From Actinoplanes sp. SE50/110 (GTDB taxonomy: Bacteria; Actinomycetota; Actinomycetes; Mycobacteriales; Micromonosporaceae), in contig NZ_LT827010.1 in the NCBI RefSeq assembly GCF_900119315.1, positions 1,720,001-1,784,000 of the forward strand: a DNA stretch of 64,000 nucleotides, read 5' to 3'. This document shows, piece after piece, positions 35,712-44,496 of this stretch (positions are counted from its first letter, which is position 1; each line of letters begins with the position of its first letter). The translations under genes were made by a program, and so were the position numbers. The notes under the pieces are model-generated. The model saw nothing but the letters and a program-made list of their open reading frames with translations, was not told the origin of the DNA and searched no databases.

Positions 35712-36275
35712 TCACTGGGGGAGATCCCGGGACGGGGCGGCGCTGGACGACGGGACCGACGGGGGCAACTCGCCGGCTTTGGGCCCGATCCCGTAGACGC
35801 CGAGCAGCCGGGCTGTCGGCCAGGTCAGCTTCGGCAGGTCGTCGACCGGCCACCAGCGGGCCTCCAGGACCTCGCCGCCGTCGACCGCCAGCGGTGTGCT
35901 GGACGCCGGCACCCAGCCGAACCAGACCGTGTCGACGACCCCGCCGTTCGGGTGGACGATCGCGTTCGGGTCGCCGGGGCGCAGATCGCCCGGCTCGATC
36001 CGGACGCCGGCCTCCTCGTGCAGCTCGCGGGCGGCGCCGACGGCTGGCAGCTCGCCGCGCTTGAGCAGGCCGGCCGGGAGACCCCAGCCGCGGCCGGGCG
36101 GCTGGCGCAGCAGCAGGATGCGGCCCGGCTCGGCGGCCTCCGCGTCCCGGATCACCGCCACCGCGCCGACCAGGAATTTGGGGGAGACCGCGCGGGCGAT
36201 GTGGCGCCGCATCGGCAGGGGGAGGCCGTAGAAGACCTGATACGCGAGGCCACGCAGCTGCCGAGGAAGGTTCAC
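35712..36275 (-). CDS. Nudix hydrolase
   Basis: A 187-residue pyrophosphohydrolase. The Nudix box GLLKRGELPAVGAARELHEEAGV fits Gx5Ex7REUxEExGU exactly. The N-terminus has a hydrophobic/basic segment (LRGLAYQVFYGLPLPMRRHIARAV). The C-terminal 15 residues are Pro/Ser-rich. It lies immediately upstream of the nucleotidyltransferase gene with possible GTGA overlap. Substrate is not predictable. Confidence 0.88.
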   Translation of the reverse strand: MNLPRQLRGLAYQVFYGLPLPMRRHIARAVSPKFLVGAVAVIRDAEAAEPGRILLLRQPPGRGWGLPAGLLKRGELPAVGAARELHEEAGVRIEPGDLRPGDPNAIVHPNGGVVDTVWFGWVPASSTPLAVDGGEVLEARWWPVDDLPKLTWPTARLLGVYGIGPKAGELPPSVPSSSAAPSRDLPQ

Positions 36276-36344
36276 GCGCGTAAGGCTAGCCCGGCCCGCT
36301 GAACGAAGCCTGCGGGGTGGGCGGAAGGCGGGGCGGGACCGGCC

Positions 36345-38135
36345 TCAGTCCGGGTGGTCCACCATGGCGATCAGCTGCTCGACCACCGAGTCCGGCTCGA
36401 CGGTGCGCTCGCAGACCGCGACGAGCAGGGTTTCCAGGTCGGGGTAGCCCATGTCCTCGGCGAGGCGGCGCAACGGCACCTCACTGGCCAGGCCGCGGTC
36501 GTGTTTGCGCAGGGTCAGCCCGATCGTCGCCCGGCCCAGGCGGACCTTGTCGGCGATGCTGATGCCGGGCTCGTTCCGCTCGTCGAAGAAGCGGTTGATC
36601 TGCATCTGCGCCTGGCTCGACTTGACGAATCCGAGCCACTCCCGACGCGGGCCGCGCGGGGCGTTCGGCTCGACCTCGACGTGCCCGTCGTTCTCCGAGA
36701 AGATCTCGACGACGTCACCGTCGCGCAGCGGGGAGCTGAGGGGGGCGAGGCGGCCGTTGATGGTGGCGGCGAGGCACTGGTCGCCCTTCGACGGGCCCAG
36801 CTCGTACGCCAGGTCGACCGGGGTGGAGCCGCTGGGCAGTTCGTACGCGTTGCCGTGGGCGAAGACCGTGATCTGGGCCTCGGCCAGGTCACATCGGAGC
36901 GAATCGAGGAACTGGGCCGCGTCGGTGGTGTCCTGCTGCCAGTCGAGCACTCGTTTCAGCCAGGTCAGCTGGTCGGCGCCGGGTGGCTCGTCGGACACCT
37001 TGGGATATCGGTAGCTGGTGGCGACGCCGTACTCGGAGTATCGATGCATGGTCTCGGTGCGGATCAGCACCTCGACCAGGCGTCCCTCCGGGCCGACCAC
37101 GGTGGTGTGCAGTGAGCGGTACAGGTTGTTCTTCGGCGAGGCGATGAAGTCCTTGAACCGGCCGGCGACCGGGCGCCAGCGGCCGTGGATCGCGCCGAGC
37201 GCGGCGTAACAGTCGGTTTCCGGTCCGTCCACCACGACCGCGATCCGGGGCAGGTCGAGCGGGACCGAGTGGCCGCCGGCGACGGTGTCCTTCCAGATCG
37301 AGTAGTAGTGCCGGGGACGCGCGGTGACCTCGGCGTCGACCCGGGACCGGCGCAGCGCGACGCGCGCCTTGGCGGAGACGTCGGCCAGGTAGTCACCCCA
37401 GCCGGGCCGGTTGCGCACGTGCTCGTCGATCCGGGCGAACGCGTCCGGCTCCAGGTGGAACAGGACCACGTCGTCGAGGTCGCGTTTGAGCGCCTGGATG
37501 CCGAGCCGGTCGCAGAGCGGGACCAGCACGTCCAGCGTGGCGTTGGCGATCCGGGCCCGGGAGGCCGGCGAGCGGGCGTCCAGCGTGCGCATGTTGTGCA
37601 GCCGGTCGGCCAGCTTGATCACCAGCACCCGGACGTCCTTGCCGGCCGCGACGATCATCTTGCGGATCGTCTCGCCCTCGGCGGCCTTGCCGTAGAACGC
37701 CTTGTCGAACTTGGTCACGCCGTCGACCAGGTGGGTCACCTCGGGGCCGAAGTCGCCCTCCAGAGCCTCCAGCGTGTAGCTGGTGTCCTCCACCGTGTCG
37801 TGCAGCAGCGAGGCGACCAGGGTGGTGGTGTCCATCCCGAGCTCGGCGCAGATCTGCGCGACGGCCAGTGGATGCGTGATGTACGGATCGCCGGACTTGC
37901 GGAACTGGCCGCGGTGCATGCTCTCGGCGATCGCGTAGCTGCGGCGCAGCAGCGCCACATCGGCCGCCGGGTGGATGGTCCGGTGCGTCTTGGCCAGGGT
38001 CGAAACCGGATCGTCGTCGTTGCCCTGGAAGCTCAGCAGCGAACGGAGCCGCCGGGTGAAGCTGAGCGGGCTCGGGGACGTGGCGGCCGGCAGCGCACGA
38101 CCGAGAGCGGCGCCGTGGCCGGCGTCGACGTCCAC
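36345..38135 (-). CDS. Short RelA/SpoT homologue, (p)ppGpp hydrolase with altered synthetase motifs
   Basis: A 596-residue RSH protein. The HD hydrolase domain (about 50-200) is intact: His88, HDTVEDT (His112, Asp113, Glu116, Asp117) and LADRLHNMRT (Asp177). The synthetase domain (about 240-375) contains RPRHYYSIWKD, DLPRIAVVVD and VEVLIRT, with changes from the usual RPKHYYSI, DLxGxRxxxD and EIQIRT. A TGS domain (about 421-481) follows; no ACT domain is present, so it is shorter than the roughly 750-850 residue long Rel. GTG at 38135, preceded by gaggggg. Activity balance is uncertain. Confidence 0.85.
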   Translation of the reverse strand: MDVDAGHGAALGRALPAATSPSPLSFTRRLRSLLSFQGNDDDPVSTLAKTHRTIHPAADVALLRRSYAIAESMHRGQFRKSGDPYITHPLAVAQICAELGMDTTTLVASLLHDTVEDTSYTLEALEGDFGPEVTHLVDGVTKFDKAFYGKAAEGETIRKMIVAAGKDVRVLVIKLADRLHNMRTLDARSPASRARIANATLDVLVPLCDRLGIQALKRDLDDVVLFHLEPDAFARIDEHVRNRPGWGDYLADVSAKARVALRRSRVDAEVTARPRHYYSIWKDTVAGGHSVPLDLPRIAVVVDGPETDCYAALGAIHGRWRPVAGRFKDFIASPKNNLYRSLHTTVVGPEGRLVEVLIRTETMHRYSEYGVATSYRYPKVSDEPPGADQLTWLKRVLDWQQDTTDAAQFLDSLRCDLAEAQITVFAHGNAYELPSGSTPVDLAYELGPSKGDQCLAATINGRLAPLSSPLRDGDVVEIFSENDGHVEVEPNAPRGPRREWLGFVKSSQAQMQINRFFDERNEPGISIADKVRLGRATIGLTLRKHDRGLASEVPLRRLAEDMGYPDLETLLVAVCERTVEPDSVVEQLIAMVDHPD

Positions 38136-38242
38136 CCGGACACCCCCTCACCGATCGTCATGCCCCGTGCGAGAAGCATGGCACGCGAACCGTGGTGGCT
38201 GCCTCTGCCGCAACCGTGAATCACCACAAGTCCCCGAGTCCT

Positions 38243-40054
38243 TTACAGCCTAAGCGAGCGGGCGTCATCCGAACGGTCAGTTACCGATAGGCGAACGGTC
38301 GAGTCTTGTGCGGACGCGGCCGCCTCGGCCCGGCTGAGCAGGACCGCGAAACGCGCCGCGCCACGAGCCGGTGACACCCAGTCGCCGGAGGTTTCCACCA
38401 GCCGGGTGTCCCCCCGCTCCAGCCAGGCCAGGATGCGCTCGGTCTCCTCCGCCGTGGCCGACGGCACCGGGCCCGGTCCGGGAAGGACCGTCTCGGCGGT
38501 CAACAGTGCCGCGTCCAGGGTGGGCCGGGGATGCTCGCGGGGCGGAGAGGTGGCCGCGGCGGCCAGCCGGCCGTGCCGGACCACCGCGATCTCCCAGCCG
38601 CCCCGGTCGTCCCGGCGGGCCGCGACGACCTGCGGCAGCCGGGTCAGCGCGTCCAACCGCTGCATCCGGATCAGCGCGCGCAGCAGGGCGATCAGGCGGG
38701 ACCGGACGGTGGCCGCCTCCTCGTACCGCCGGCGGTCGCTCAGCGTGTCCAGCCGGGCCAGGATCGCCTCGATCACCGGACCGGGGTCGCCGGACGTGGC
38801 GACCCGGAAGGGGGCGGCGGCGCGCAGGTCGTACTCCTCCGGGGTGATCTCGTGCTCGCACGGCGCCGGGCAGCGGCCCAGCTCGGCCAGCGCGCAGGCC
38901 GGGGTGCGGGTGCGCAGCGACAGCTTGTGGTTGCACTGTCGCAACGGCACGGCGTCGTAGACGCCGGCGGCGGCCAGCTCGGCGGTGCGCCGCGAGGAGA
39001 ACGGGCCCAGATAGGTGGCGCCGTCCTCGGCGAAGCGCCGGACCACCGACAGCCGGGGGAAGGCCTCGGCGGTCAGTTTGAGCCACACCACCCGCTCCGG
39101 ATATTTCGAGCGGCGGTTGTACGGCGGGGTGTGCGCCGCGATCAGGCGGAGCTCGCGCACCTCCGCCTCCAGCGGATGGGCGCACTCGATCGCCTCCACC
39201 CGGACCGCGGCGGTGAGCATCTCGGAGATCCGCGCGCGTTTCTCGCCGGCCGTGAAGTAGCTGCGCACCCGGGTGGCGACATCCTTCGACGTGCCGACGT
39301 AGAGCGGGCGCTCGTCGGCGGCCCGGAAGATGTAGACCCCCGGCACGTGCGGCAGGCCGTCGGCCAGGTGCCGGCGGCTGCGCTGGGCCGGGGTGACCGC
39401 CTTGGCGAACTCGATCGCGTCGCCCAGGGTGTGCACCCGGAAGCTGCCCAGCCGTTCGATCAGCCCGTGCAGCACGTCGACGGTCGCTTTCGCGTCGTCG
39501 AGCGCCCGGTGGTTGGGCTGCACCGCGGAGCGGAAGAACTGGGCCAGCGTGCCGAGCTTGCGATTGGGCACCTCGTCGCGGGTCAGCGCCCGACGGGCCA
39601 GGGCCGCGGTGTCCAGCACCCGGGGCGCCGGCCACGGATAGCCGTGCCGGGCGCAGGCGGCTTTCAGGAAGCCCACGTCGTAGGGCGCGTTGTGGGCGAC
39701 CAGGACGGCACCGCGCAGGAACTCCAGCAGCGCCGGCAGCACCGTCTCGATCGGCGGGGCCGGGCGCAGCATCGCCTCGGTGATGCCGGTCAGCACGGTG
39801 ATGAACGGCGGCAGCGGCTCACCCGGGTTCACCAGCGTGCCGAACTCGCCGATCGGCACGCCGCCGCGCACCTTGACCGCGCCGATCTCGGTGATCCCGC
39901 CACCGTCCGGAGCGCCGCCGGTGGTCTCCAGGTCGAGCACCACGAAGGTGGTGTCGGCCAGCGAGACGGCCGCCGGATCCACCGAGCCGTCCGCCGACAG
40001 CAGCGTGTCCAGAGTGCCCTGCACATAAGCCGGTTGTGCCACGGCGGGCAACAC
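38243..40054 (-). CDS. DEDDh exonuclease fused to UvrC-type GIY-YIG nuclease region
   Basis: A 603-residue fusion. Residues about 30-205 are a DnaQ/epsilon-type 3'-5' exonuclease: FVVLDLETTGG (Asp, Glu), VAHNAPYDVGFL (Asp) and HRALDDAKA (His, Asp) complete DEDDh. Residues about 235-330 are a GIY-YIG nuclease as in UvrC N-terminus (GVYIFRAADERPLYVGTSKDVATRVRSYF), then a UvrC-like YLGPFSS segment, four cysteines (CNHKL, CALAELGRCPAPCEH) and a UVR-like helical segment. This corresponds to the mycobacterial Rv2191 type (from memory). A DNA-repair role is likely. Start GTG 40054; an alternative GTG is at 40042. Confidence 0.88.
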   Translation of the reverse strand: MLPAVAQPAYVQGTLDTLLSADGSVDPAAVSLADTTFVVLDLETTGGAPDGGGITEIGAVKVRGGVPIGEFGTLVNPGEPLPPFITVLTGITEAMLRPAPPIETVLPALLEFLRGAVLVAHNAPYDVGFLKAACARHGYPWPAPRVLDTAALARRALTRDEVPNRKLGTLAQFFRSAVQPNHRALDDAKATVDVLHGLIERLGSFRVHTLGDAIEFAKAVTPAQRSRRHLADGLPHVPGVYIFRAADERPLYVGTSKDVATRVRSYFTAGEKRARISEMLTAAVRVEAIECAHPLEAEVRELRLIAAHTPPYNRRSKYPERVVWLKLTAEAFPRLSVVRRFAEDGATYLGPFSSRRTAELAAAGVYDAVPLRQCNHKLSLRTRTPACALAELGRCPAPCEHEITPEEYDLRAAAPFRVATSGDPGPVIEAILARLDTLSDRRRYEEAATVRSRLIALLRALIRMQRLDALTRLPQVVAARRDDRGGWEIAVVRHGRLAAAATSPPREHPRPTLDAALLTAETVLPGPGPVPSATAEETERILAWLERGDTRLVETSGDWVSPARGAARFAVLLSRAEAAASAQDSTVRLSVTDRSDDARSLRL

Positions 40055-40146
40055 TAGAGCGGGGGTACGACATTAACCGAACCCGCCTGGAAAAGATCAC
40101 TTGCCGTGGCAAGCGTTTTCGCGGGCCACGGTGTGAGAATGGGTGG

Positions 40147-41517
40147 ATGTCCGCGCCGCTGAACCCCGACGACCGCCCCGCAGAGGAGGCGGCGGCCGCG
40201 GCTGTGGATGTCACCCCCGAGCCGATTCTGCCGGAGGTCGTCCGGCAGCGGATCATGACACTCGCCGCCGCCGCGCTGCCCGGGCTGCCGGCCGACGAGA
40301 TCCCGGTGGTGCTGCGCCGGGTCGCCCGCTTCGCACCGAACCGGCGGGCCCGCCTCGGCGGCCGGGAGATCGCCGCCCAGCTGACCGCCGACCCGCTGTT
40401 CCGGCAGCGGATCGGTGCCCGGATCGTGACCGACGCCGGTGACCTGGGCGCCGCCGTGACCAGCGGGGTCGCCCCGGCCGCGGCCGACCCGGTGGAGGTC
40501 GCCGCGCTGGCCTACCTGGCCCGCCCGGACGGCTGGCGGGACCTGATCGAGGCGGCCGGTGACGTGGTCCGGGCCGACGCCGACAGCCACGCCCTGGCCG
40601 ACCGGATCCGCGCCGCCGAGCAGCGGGCCACCCGCGCCGAGCACGACCGGGCGGTGGCCCGGGTCGAGGCCGACAAGCTGCGCGACGAGCTGGCCCGGGT
40701 CCGCGAGGAGCTCGGCCAGGTGCGCGAGGAGGCGCGGGTCGCGGCCAAGGCGCTGCGCGAGACCCAGGCCGCCCAGAAACGCGCGGCCGACCTGCTAGCC
40801 ACCGAGAAGGGCCGCGCTGCGCGCGTCGCCCTGGACCACGAGGCGGAGGTACGCCGGATGCGCTCGCGCCTCGCCGACGCGGAAGCCGCCGCGGCCACCG
40901 GGAAGCAGGCCGCCAAGGACGCCCGCGCGGTCGACGACGCCCGCCTCTGGCTGCTGCTCGAAACCATCGGGCAGGCGGCCACCGGCCTGCGCCGCGAGCT
41001 GGCCCTGGACCCCACCGACAAGCTGCCCGCCGACTTCGTGGCCGACGCCGCGGCCGACCGGCCCGGCGCACCCGAGCGGTCCCAGGCCCGCGCCCAGGAC
41101 ACCGACGACCCGGGCCGGCTCGACCAGCTGCTCGCGCTGCCCCGCGCCCACCTGGTCGTCGACGGGTACAACGTGACCAAGCGCGGCTTCGCCGACATGT
41201 CCCTGGAGCAGCAGCGCAAACGCCTGATCACCGGGCTCGGCGGGATCGCCGCGCAGACCGGGGACGAGGTCACCGTGGTGTTCGACGGGGCCGAGCGGGT
41301 GCACGGGCTGCCGCCGGCGCCGCGCGGCGTGCGGGTGCTCTTCTCCCGCAAGGGCACCACCGCCGACGAGCTGATCCGCCAGCTGGTCCGGGCCGAGCCG
41401 CCCGGTCGGCCGCTGGTGGTGGTCTCCTCCGACCGGGAGGTCGCCGACGGTGTCCGTCGTCACGGGGCGTATCCGATGGGCGCGGATTCGCTGCTGCGCC
41501 GGCTCGCCCGGTCCTGA
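40147..41517 (+). CDS. NYN-domain ribonuclease-like protein (YacP type) with coiled coil
   Basis: A 456-residue protein. Residues about 145-270 form a long Ala/Arg/Glu coiled coil (RAAEQRATRAEHDRAVARVE onward). The C-terminal 150 residues are a PIN-like NYN domain: HLVVDGYNVTKRGFADM, VTVVFDGAE, GTTADELI, VVVSSDREVADGVRRHG, in which the spaced acidic residues would bind the metal. YacP/Rae1 in Bacillus is a ribosome-associated RNase. The ATG at 40147 follows ggtgtgagaat; the divergent exonuclease gene starts about 90 bp away. Confidence 0.83.
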   Translation: MSAPLNPDDRPAEEAAAAAVDVTPEPILPEVVRQRIMTLAAAALPGLPADEIPVVLRRVARFAPNRRARLGGREIAAQLTADPLFRQRIGARIVTDAGDLGAAVTSGVAPAAADPVEVAALAYLARPDGWRDLIEAAGDVVRADADSHALADRIRAAEQRATRAEHDRAVARVEADKLRDELARVREELGQVREEARVAAKALRETQAAQKRAADLLATEKGRAARVALDHEAEVRRMRSRLADAEAAAATGKQAAKDARAVDDARLWLLLETIGQAATGLRRELALDPTDKLPADFVADAAADRPGAPERSQARAQDTDDPGRLDQLLALPRAHLVVDGYNVTKRGFADMSLEQQRKRLITGLGGIAAQTGDEVTVVFDGAERVHGLPPAPRGVRVLFSRKGTTADELIRQLVRAEPPGRPLVVVSSDREVADGVRRHGAYPMGADSLLRRLARS

Positions 41518-41628
41518 GCCCCCCTCGTACACCGGCGCGGCGATTTTCTTGTCATACCCCCGGCCTAGCGTGACGGTCACCTGAGGTGACCGGCCCGTCG
41601 CGCCGGGCCTCCTGGTCGAGGAGGGGTA

Positions 41629-41838
41629 ATGATCATCGATTGTGGTCGTTGCGTCGAGCGGACCGACGAGTGCACCGGGTGCCTGGTCAGCGTGCTCGCG
41701 CAGACACCGGACGGGATCGCCGACCTGACTCCCGGTGAGCTGCGGGCGATCGAGGTGTTCGAGCTGGCCGGTCTCGAGGTGGAGCTGCTGGAGACGCCGG
41801 AGCCGCCGGTCCGGGTCGCGCTCCGCCGGACGGCATAG
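41629..41838 (+). CDS. Small Cys-rich conserved actinobacterial protein
   Basis: A 69-residue protein beginning MIIDCGRCVERTDECTGC, with two CxxC pairs in the first 18 residues, then an acidic helical half. The ATG is preceded by gaggagggg. Proteins of this type with an MIIDC-x2-C start are widespread in actinobacteria (from memory). Function is unknown; metal binding is plausible. Confidence 0.8.
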   Translation: MIIDCGRCVERTDECTGCLVSVLAQTPDGIADLTPGELRAIEVFELAGLEVELLETPEPPVRVALRRTA

Positions 41839-41849
41839 GATCTTTCGCC

Positions 41850-43106
41850 ATGACTCCCCGGATGTGGGCCCTGGTGTCGTTCGGGGTGCTGCTCGTGGCG
41901 CTGGTGCTGGTCGCCGCGCTCACCGTGCCCTGGCACCGCGCCCCCGCCCCGCGTGCCGACCAGGTGGCCGCGCTCGGCCGATTCCCGGCCGAGCAGGTCG
42001 CCCGGGCCCGGCAGTTCCGCGCCGAGCTGCGTCCCGGCACCTACGGCAGCATGCTGCTCGGCCTGGTGGTGGCGCTGGCGCTCGGGCTCACCCCGCTCGG
42101 CGCCCGGCTGGTCGAGCTGGCCGGCCGGCCGTTCGGCGGGCACTGGCTGGGCCGCGCGGTGCTCGGCGGGCTGCTCGTGGTCCTCGTCGGCGAGCTGCTC
42201 ACCCTGCCGTTCGCGGCCTGGCGGCACACCATCGTGGTGCGCTACGGGATATCCACCCAGTCGTGGGGCGGCTGGGGCACCGACCTGCTGAAATCCTTCG
42301 CCGTCTCGGCCGTGCTGGGCGGCCTGGCCCTGGCCGGGTTCTTCGCGGTCACCCGCTTCGCACCACGCTGGTGGTGGGCCTTCGGGGCGGCCGGTGCCGC
42401 CGGGCTCGTGGTGCTGCTGTCGTTCGTGCTGCCGGTGGTCGTCGAGCCGATCTTCAACAGGTTCACCCCGATGCCGGCCGGCCCGCTGCGCGCCGAGCTG
42501 ATCGCGCTGGCCGCCGCCGACGGTGTGCCGGTCAAGGACGTGCTGGTCGCCGACGCGTCGCGGCGCACCCGCGCGGTCAACGCGTACGTGTCCGGCCTCG
42601 GCCCCACCCGGCGGATCGTCGTCTACGACACCCTGCTCACCGAGGCCACGCCGGACGAGGTGGTCTCGGTGACCGCCCACGAGCTCGGCCACGCCAAGGA
42701 CGGCGATGTGCTCACCGGCACCCTGCTCGGCGCGCTCGGCGCCGCGCTCGCGGTGATCGCGATCTACCTGCTCGGCGCCTGGACCGGCCTGCTCCGGCTG
42801 GCCGGCGTCGACACGATCGGCGAGCCCCGGGCGATCGGCCTGCTGCTCGCGCTGGCCGCGCTTGCCGGGCTGCTCGCCGGCCCCGGCCAGGCGTTCGTCT
42901 CCCGGCAGATCGAGGCCCGTGCCGACCGGCACGCCCTCGACCTGACCGGTGACCCGCAGACCTTCGAAGCCATGCAACGCCGCCTCGGCACCGTCAACCT
43001 GTCCGACCCCGACCCGCCGACCTGGGAGTTGCTGATGTTCGCCACGCACCCGTCCACCGTGCAGCGGATGGCCGCGGCCCGCGCCTACGCCCGGGGCGAA
43101 CGCTGA
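41850..43106 (+). CDS. M48-family membrane metalloprotease (Ste24/HtpX-like)
   Basis: A 418-residue membrane protein with five to six helices and the zinc site HELGH at 277-281; the third ligand is the Glu in QIEARADRHA about 70 residues on, matching Ste24-type CAAX-like peptidases. Preceding AVNAYVSGLGPTRRIVVYDTLL is the typical M48 segment. Starts 11 bp after the Cys-rich gene and ends with a TGATG overlap to a repetitive open frame. Its role may be membrane protein quality control or peptide processing. Confidence 0.88.
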   Translation: MTPRMWALVSFGVLLVALVLVAALTVPWHRAPAPRADQVAALGRFPAEQVARARQFRAELRPGTYGSMLLGLVVALALGLTPLGARLVELAGRPFGGHWLGRAVLGGLLVVLVGELLTLPFAAWRHTIVVRYGISTQSWGGWGTDLLKSFAVSAVLGGLALAGFFAVTRFAPRWWWAFGAAGAAGLVVLLSFVLPVVVEPIFNRFTPMPAGPLRAELIALAAADGVPVKDVLVADASRRTRAVNAYVSGLGPTRRIVVYDTLLTEATPDEVVSVTAHELGHAKDGDVLTGTLLGALGAALAVIAIYLLGAWTGLLRLAGVDTIGEPRAIGLLLALAALAGLLAGPGQAFVSRQIEARADRHALDLTGDPQTFEAMQRRLGTVNLSDPDPPTWELLMFATHPSTVQRMAAARAYARGER

Positions 43107-43366
43107 TGACGACCCCCGGCCCGCTCCCCGCCCACCCCCGCGCCGCCGGCCCGCTCCCCGCCCACCCTCGCGCCGCCGGTCGTCCCGTGGTCCGCCTCCG
43201 CGCCGCCGGTCGTCCCGCGGTCCGCCCTCGTGCCGCGGGTCGTCTCGCGGTCCGCTCTCGTGTCGCGGGTCGTCTCGCGGCGCGACCCCGCGCCGTTGGT
43301 TTCCTTGCGGGCGGGGCCTGCGTCCGGCGCGCCCGGATGGGGCTTGTCGGCGGGGGTGTCCGCTGA
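43106..43366 (+). CDS. Doubtful 86-residue open frame made of 10-residue repeats
   Basis: An open frame that starts at the stop of the M48 gene (TGATG, ATG 43106) and ends on the pimB start (TGATG, ATG 43366). It encodes Arg/Ala/Gly/Pro-rich decapeptide repeats of RAAGRPxVRx type, because the DNA is a 30-bp tandem repeat. It has no known domain. It may be a real peptide, or a repeat expansion that happens to keep translation running from M48 to pimB. Confidence 0.35.
   Translation: MTTPGPLPAHPRAAGPLPAHPRAAGRPVVRLRAAGRPAVRPRAAGRLAVRSRVAGRLAARPRAVGFLAGGACVRRARMGLVGGGVR
43131..43310. repeat. 30-bp tandem repeat between M48 gene and pimB
   Basis: About six units, each with cgcgccgccggtcgtcccg or variants (e.g. 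cgtgccgcgggtcgtctcg). The first units have cccgctccccgccca in the second half; later units have gtcctcgcggtccg. Period is 30 bp without spacers. Confidence 0.85.
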
Positions 43367-44496
43367 TGGCGCGCACGCTGCTGGTCACCAACGACTTTCC
43401 GCCGCGGCCCGGCGGCATTCAACAGTTCGTGCACAACCTCGCGGTGCGCCAGCCGGCCGGCTCGGTGATCGTCTACTCGTCCACTTGGAAAGGGGCGGCC
43501 GCGTTCGACGCCGAGCAGCCGTTCGAGGTGGTCCGGGAGGACACCGGGATGCTCCTACCCACCCCGGCGGTCGCCAGACGGGCCGGCGAACTCGCCCGCG
43601 CACACGGGTGCGACAGCGTCCTGTTCGGCGCGGCCGCCCCGCTCGGGCTGCTCGCCCACGGCCTGCGCCGCACCGCCGGGATCACCCGCGCGGTCGGCAT
43701 CACCCACGGCCACGAGATCGGCTGGGCCGCCCTGCCCGGCGCCCGTTCGCTGCTGCGCCGCATCGCCCGCGGCAGTGACGTCATCACCTACCTGGGGGAG
43801 TACCAGCGGGTCCGCCTCGACAGGGCGCTGCACGGGCTGACCGACCTGCGACGACTCGCCCCCGGCGTCGACGTCGACACGTTCCATCCCGGCGTCGACG
43901 GCTCCGCGGTCCGCAAACGGCACGGCCTCGCCGACCGCCCGGTGGTGGTCTGCGTGTCCCGGCTGGTCCCGCGCAAGGGGCAGGACATGCTGATCCGTGC
44001 CCTCCCGGAGCTTCGCCGCCGCGTCCCCGGCGCGGCGCTGCTGCTGGTCAGCGGCGGTCCGTACCGCAAGACCCTGGCCACCCTGGCCCGCGATCACGGC
44101 GTCGAGTCCGACGTGATCTTCACCGGCTCGGTCCCGTGGGCGGAACTCCCCGAGCACTACGCGGCCGGCGACGTCTACGCGATGCCGTGCCGCACCCGCG
44201 CCGCCGGCCTGGACGTCGAAGGCCTCGGCATCGTCTACCTGGAAGCCTCCGCCACCGGCCTCCCGGTCGTCGGCGGTGACTCCGGTGGCGCCCCCGACGC
44301 GGTCCGCGACGGCGAAACCGGCTATGTCGTCGGCGGCACCGACCTGGCCGGCCTCACCGACCGCCTCACCACCCTGCTGTCCGACCCGGATCAGGCCCGC
44401 ACCATGGGTCAGGCCGGCCGAGCCTGGGTCGAGAAGGAGTGGCGCTGGGAAACCCAGGCCGCCCGCCTCACCAACCTGCTCACCCCACCCGCCTGA
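43366..44496 (+). CDS. pimB: GDP-mannose-dependent alpha-mannosyltransferase, PimB type
   Basis: A 376-residue GT4 (GT-B fold) glycosyltransferase. The start TLLVTNDFPPRPGGIQQFVHNL matches actinobacterial PimB, which adds the second mannose to phosphatidylinositol mannosides. The donor site is in CVSRLVPRKGQDMLI and the EGLGIVYLEASATGLPVVGG element has the conserved ExxxxxxxE. The Cys in MPCRTR is also usual. Position near the SRPBCC, plsC and exonuclease genes agrees with the mycobacterial order (from memory). Confidence 0.88.
   Translation: MARTLLVTNDFPPRPGGIQQFVHNLAVRQPAGSVIVYSSTWKGAAAFDAEQPFEVVREDTGMLLPTPAVARRAGELARAHGCDSVLFGAAAPLGLLAHGLRRTAGITRAVGITHGHEIGWAALPGARSLLRRIARGSDVITYLGEYQRVRLDRALHGLTDLRRLAPGVDVDTFHPGVDGSAVRKRHGLADRPVVVCVSRLVPRKGQDMLIRALPELRRRVPGAALLLVSGGPYRKTLATLARDHGVESDVIFTGSVPWAELPEHYAAGDVYAMPCRTRAAGLDVEGLGIVYLEASATGLPVVGGDSGGAPDAVRDGETGYVVGGTDLAGLTDRLTTLLSDPDQARTMGQAGRAWVEKEWRWETQAARLTNLLTPPA

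Noticed and set aside
43310..43366. Shine-Dalgarno for pimB
   Set aside because: I found no strong ribosome site. Sequence gcgggggtgtccgctgATG has only weak purine content, so translation may rely on coupling.
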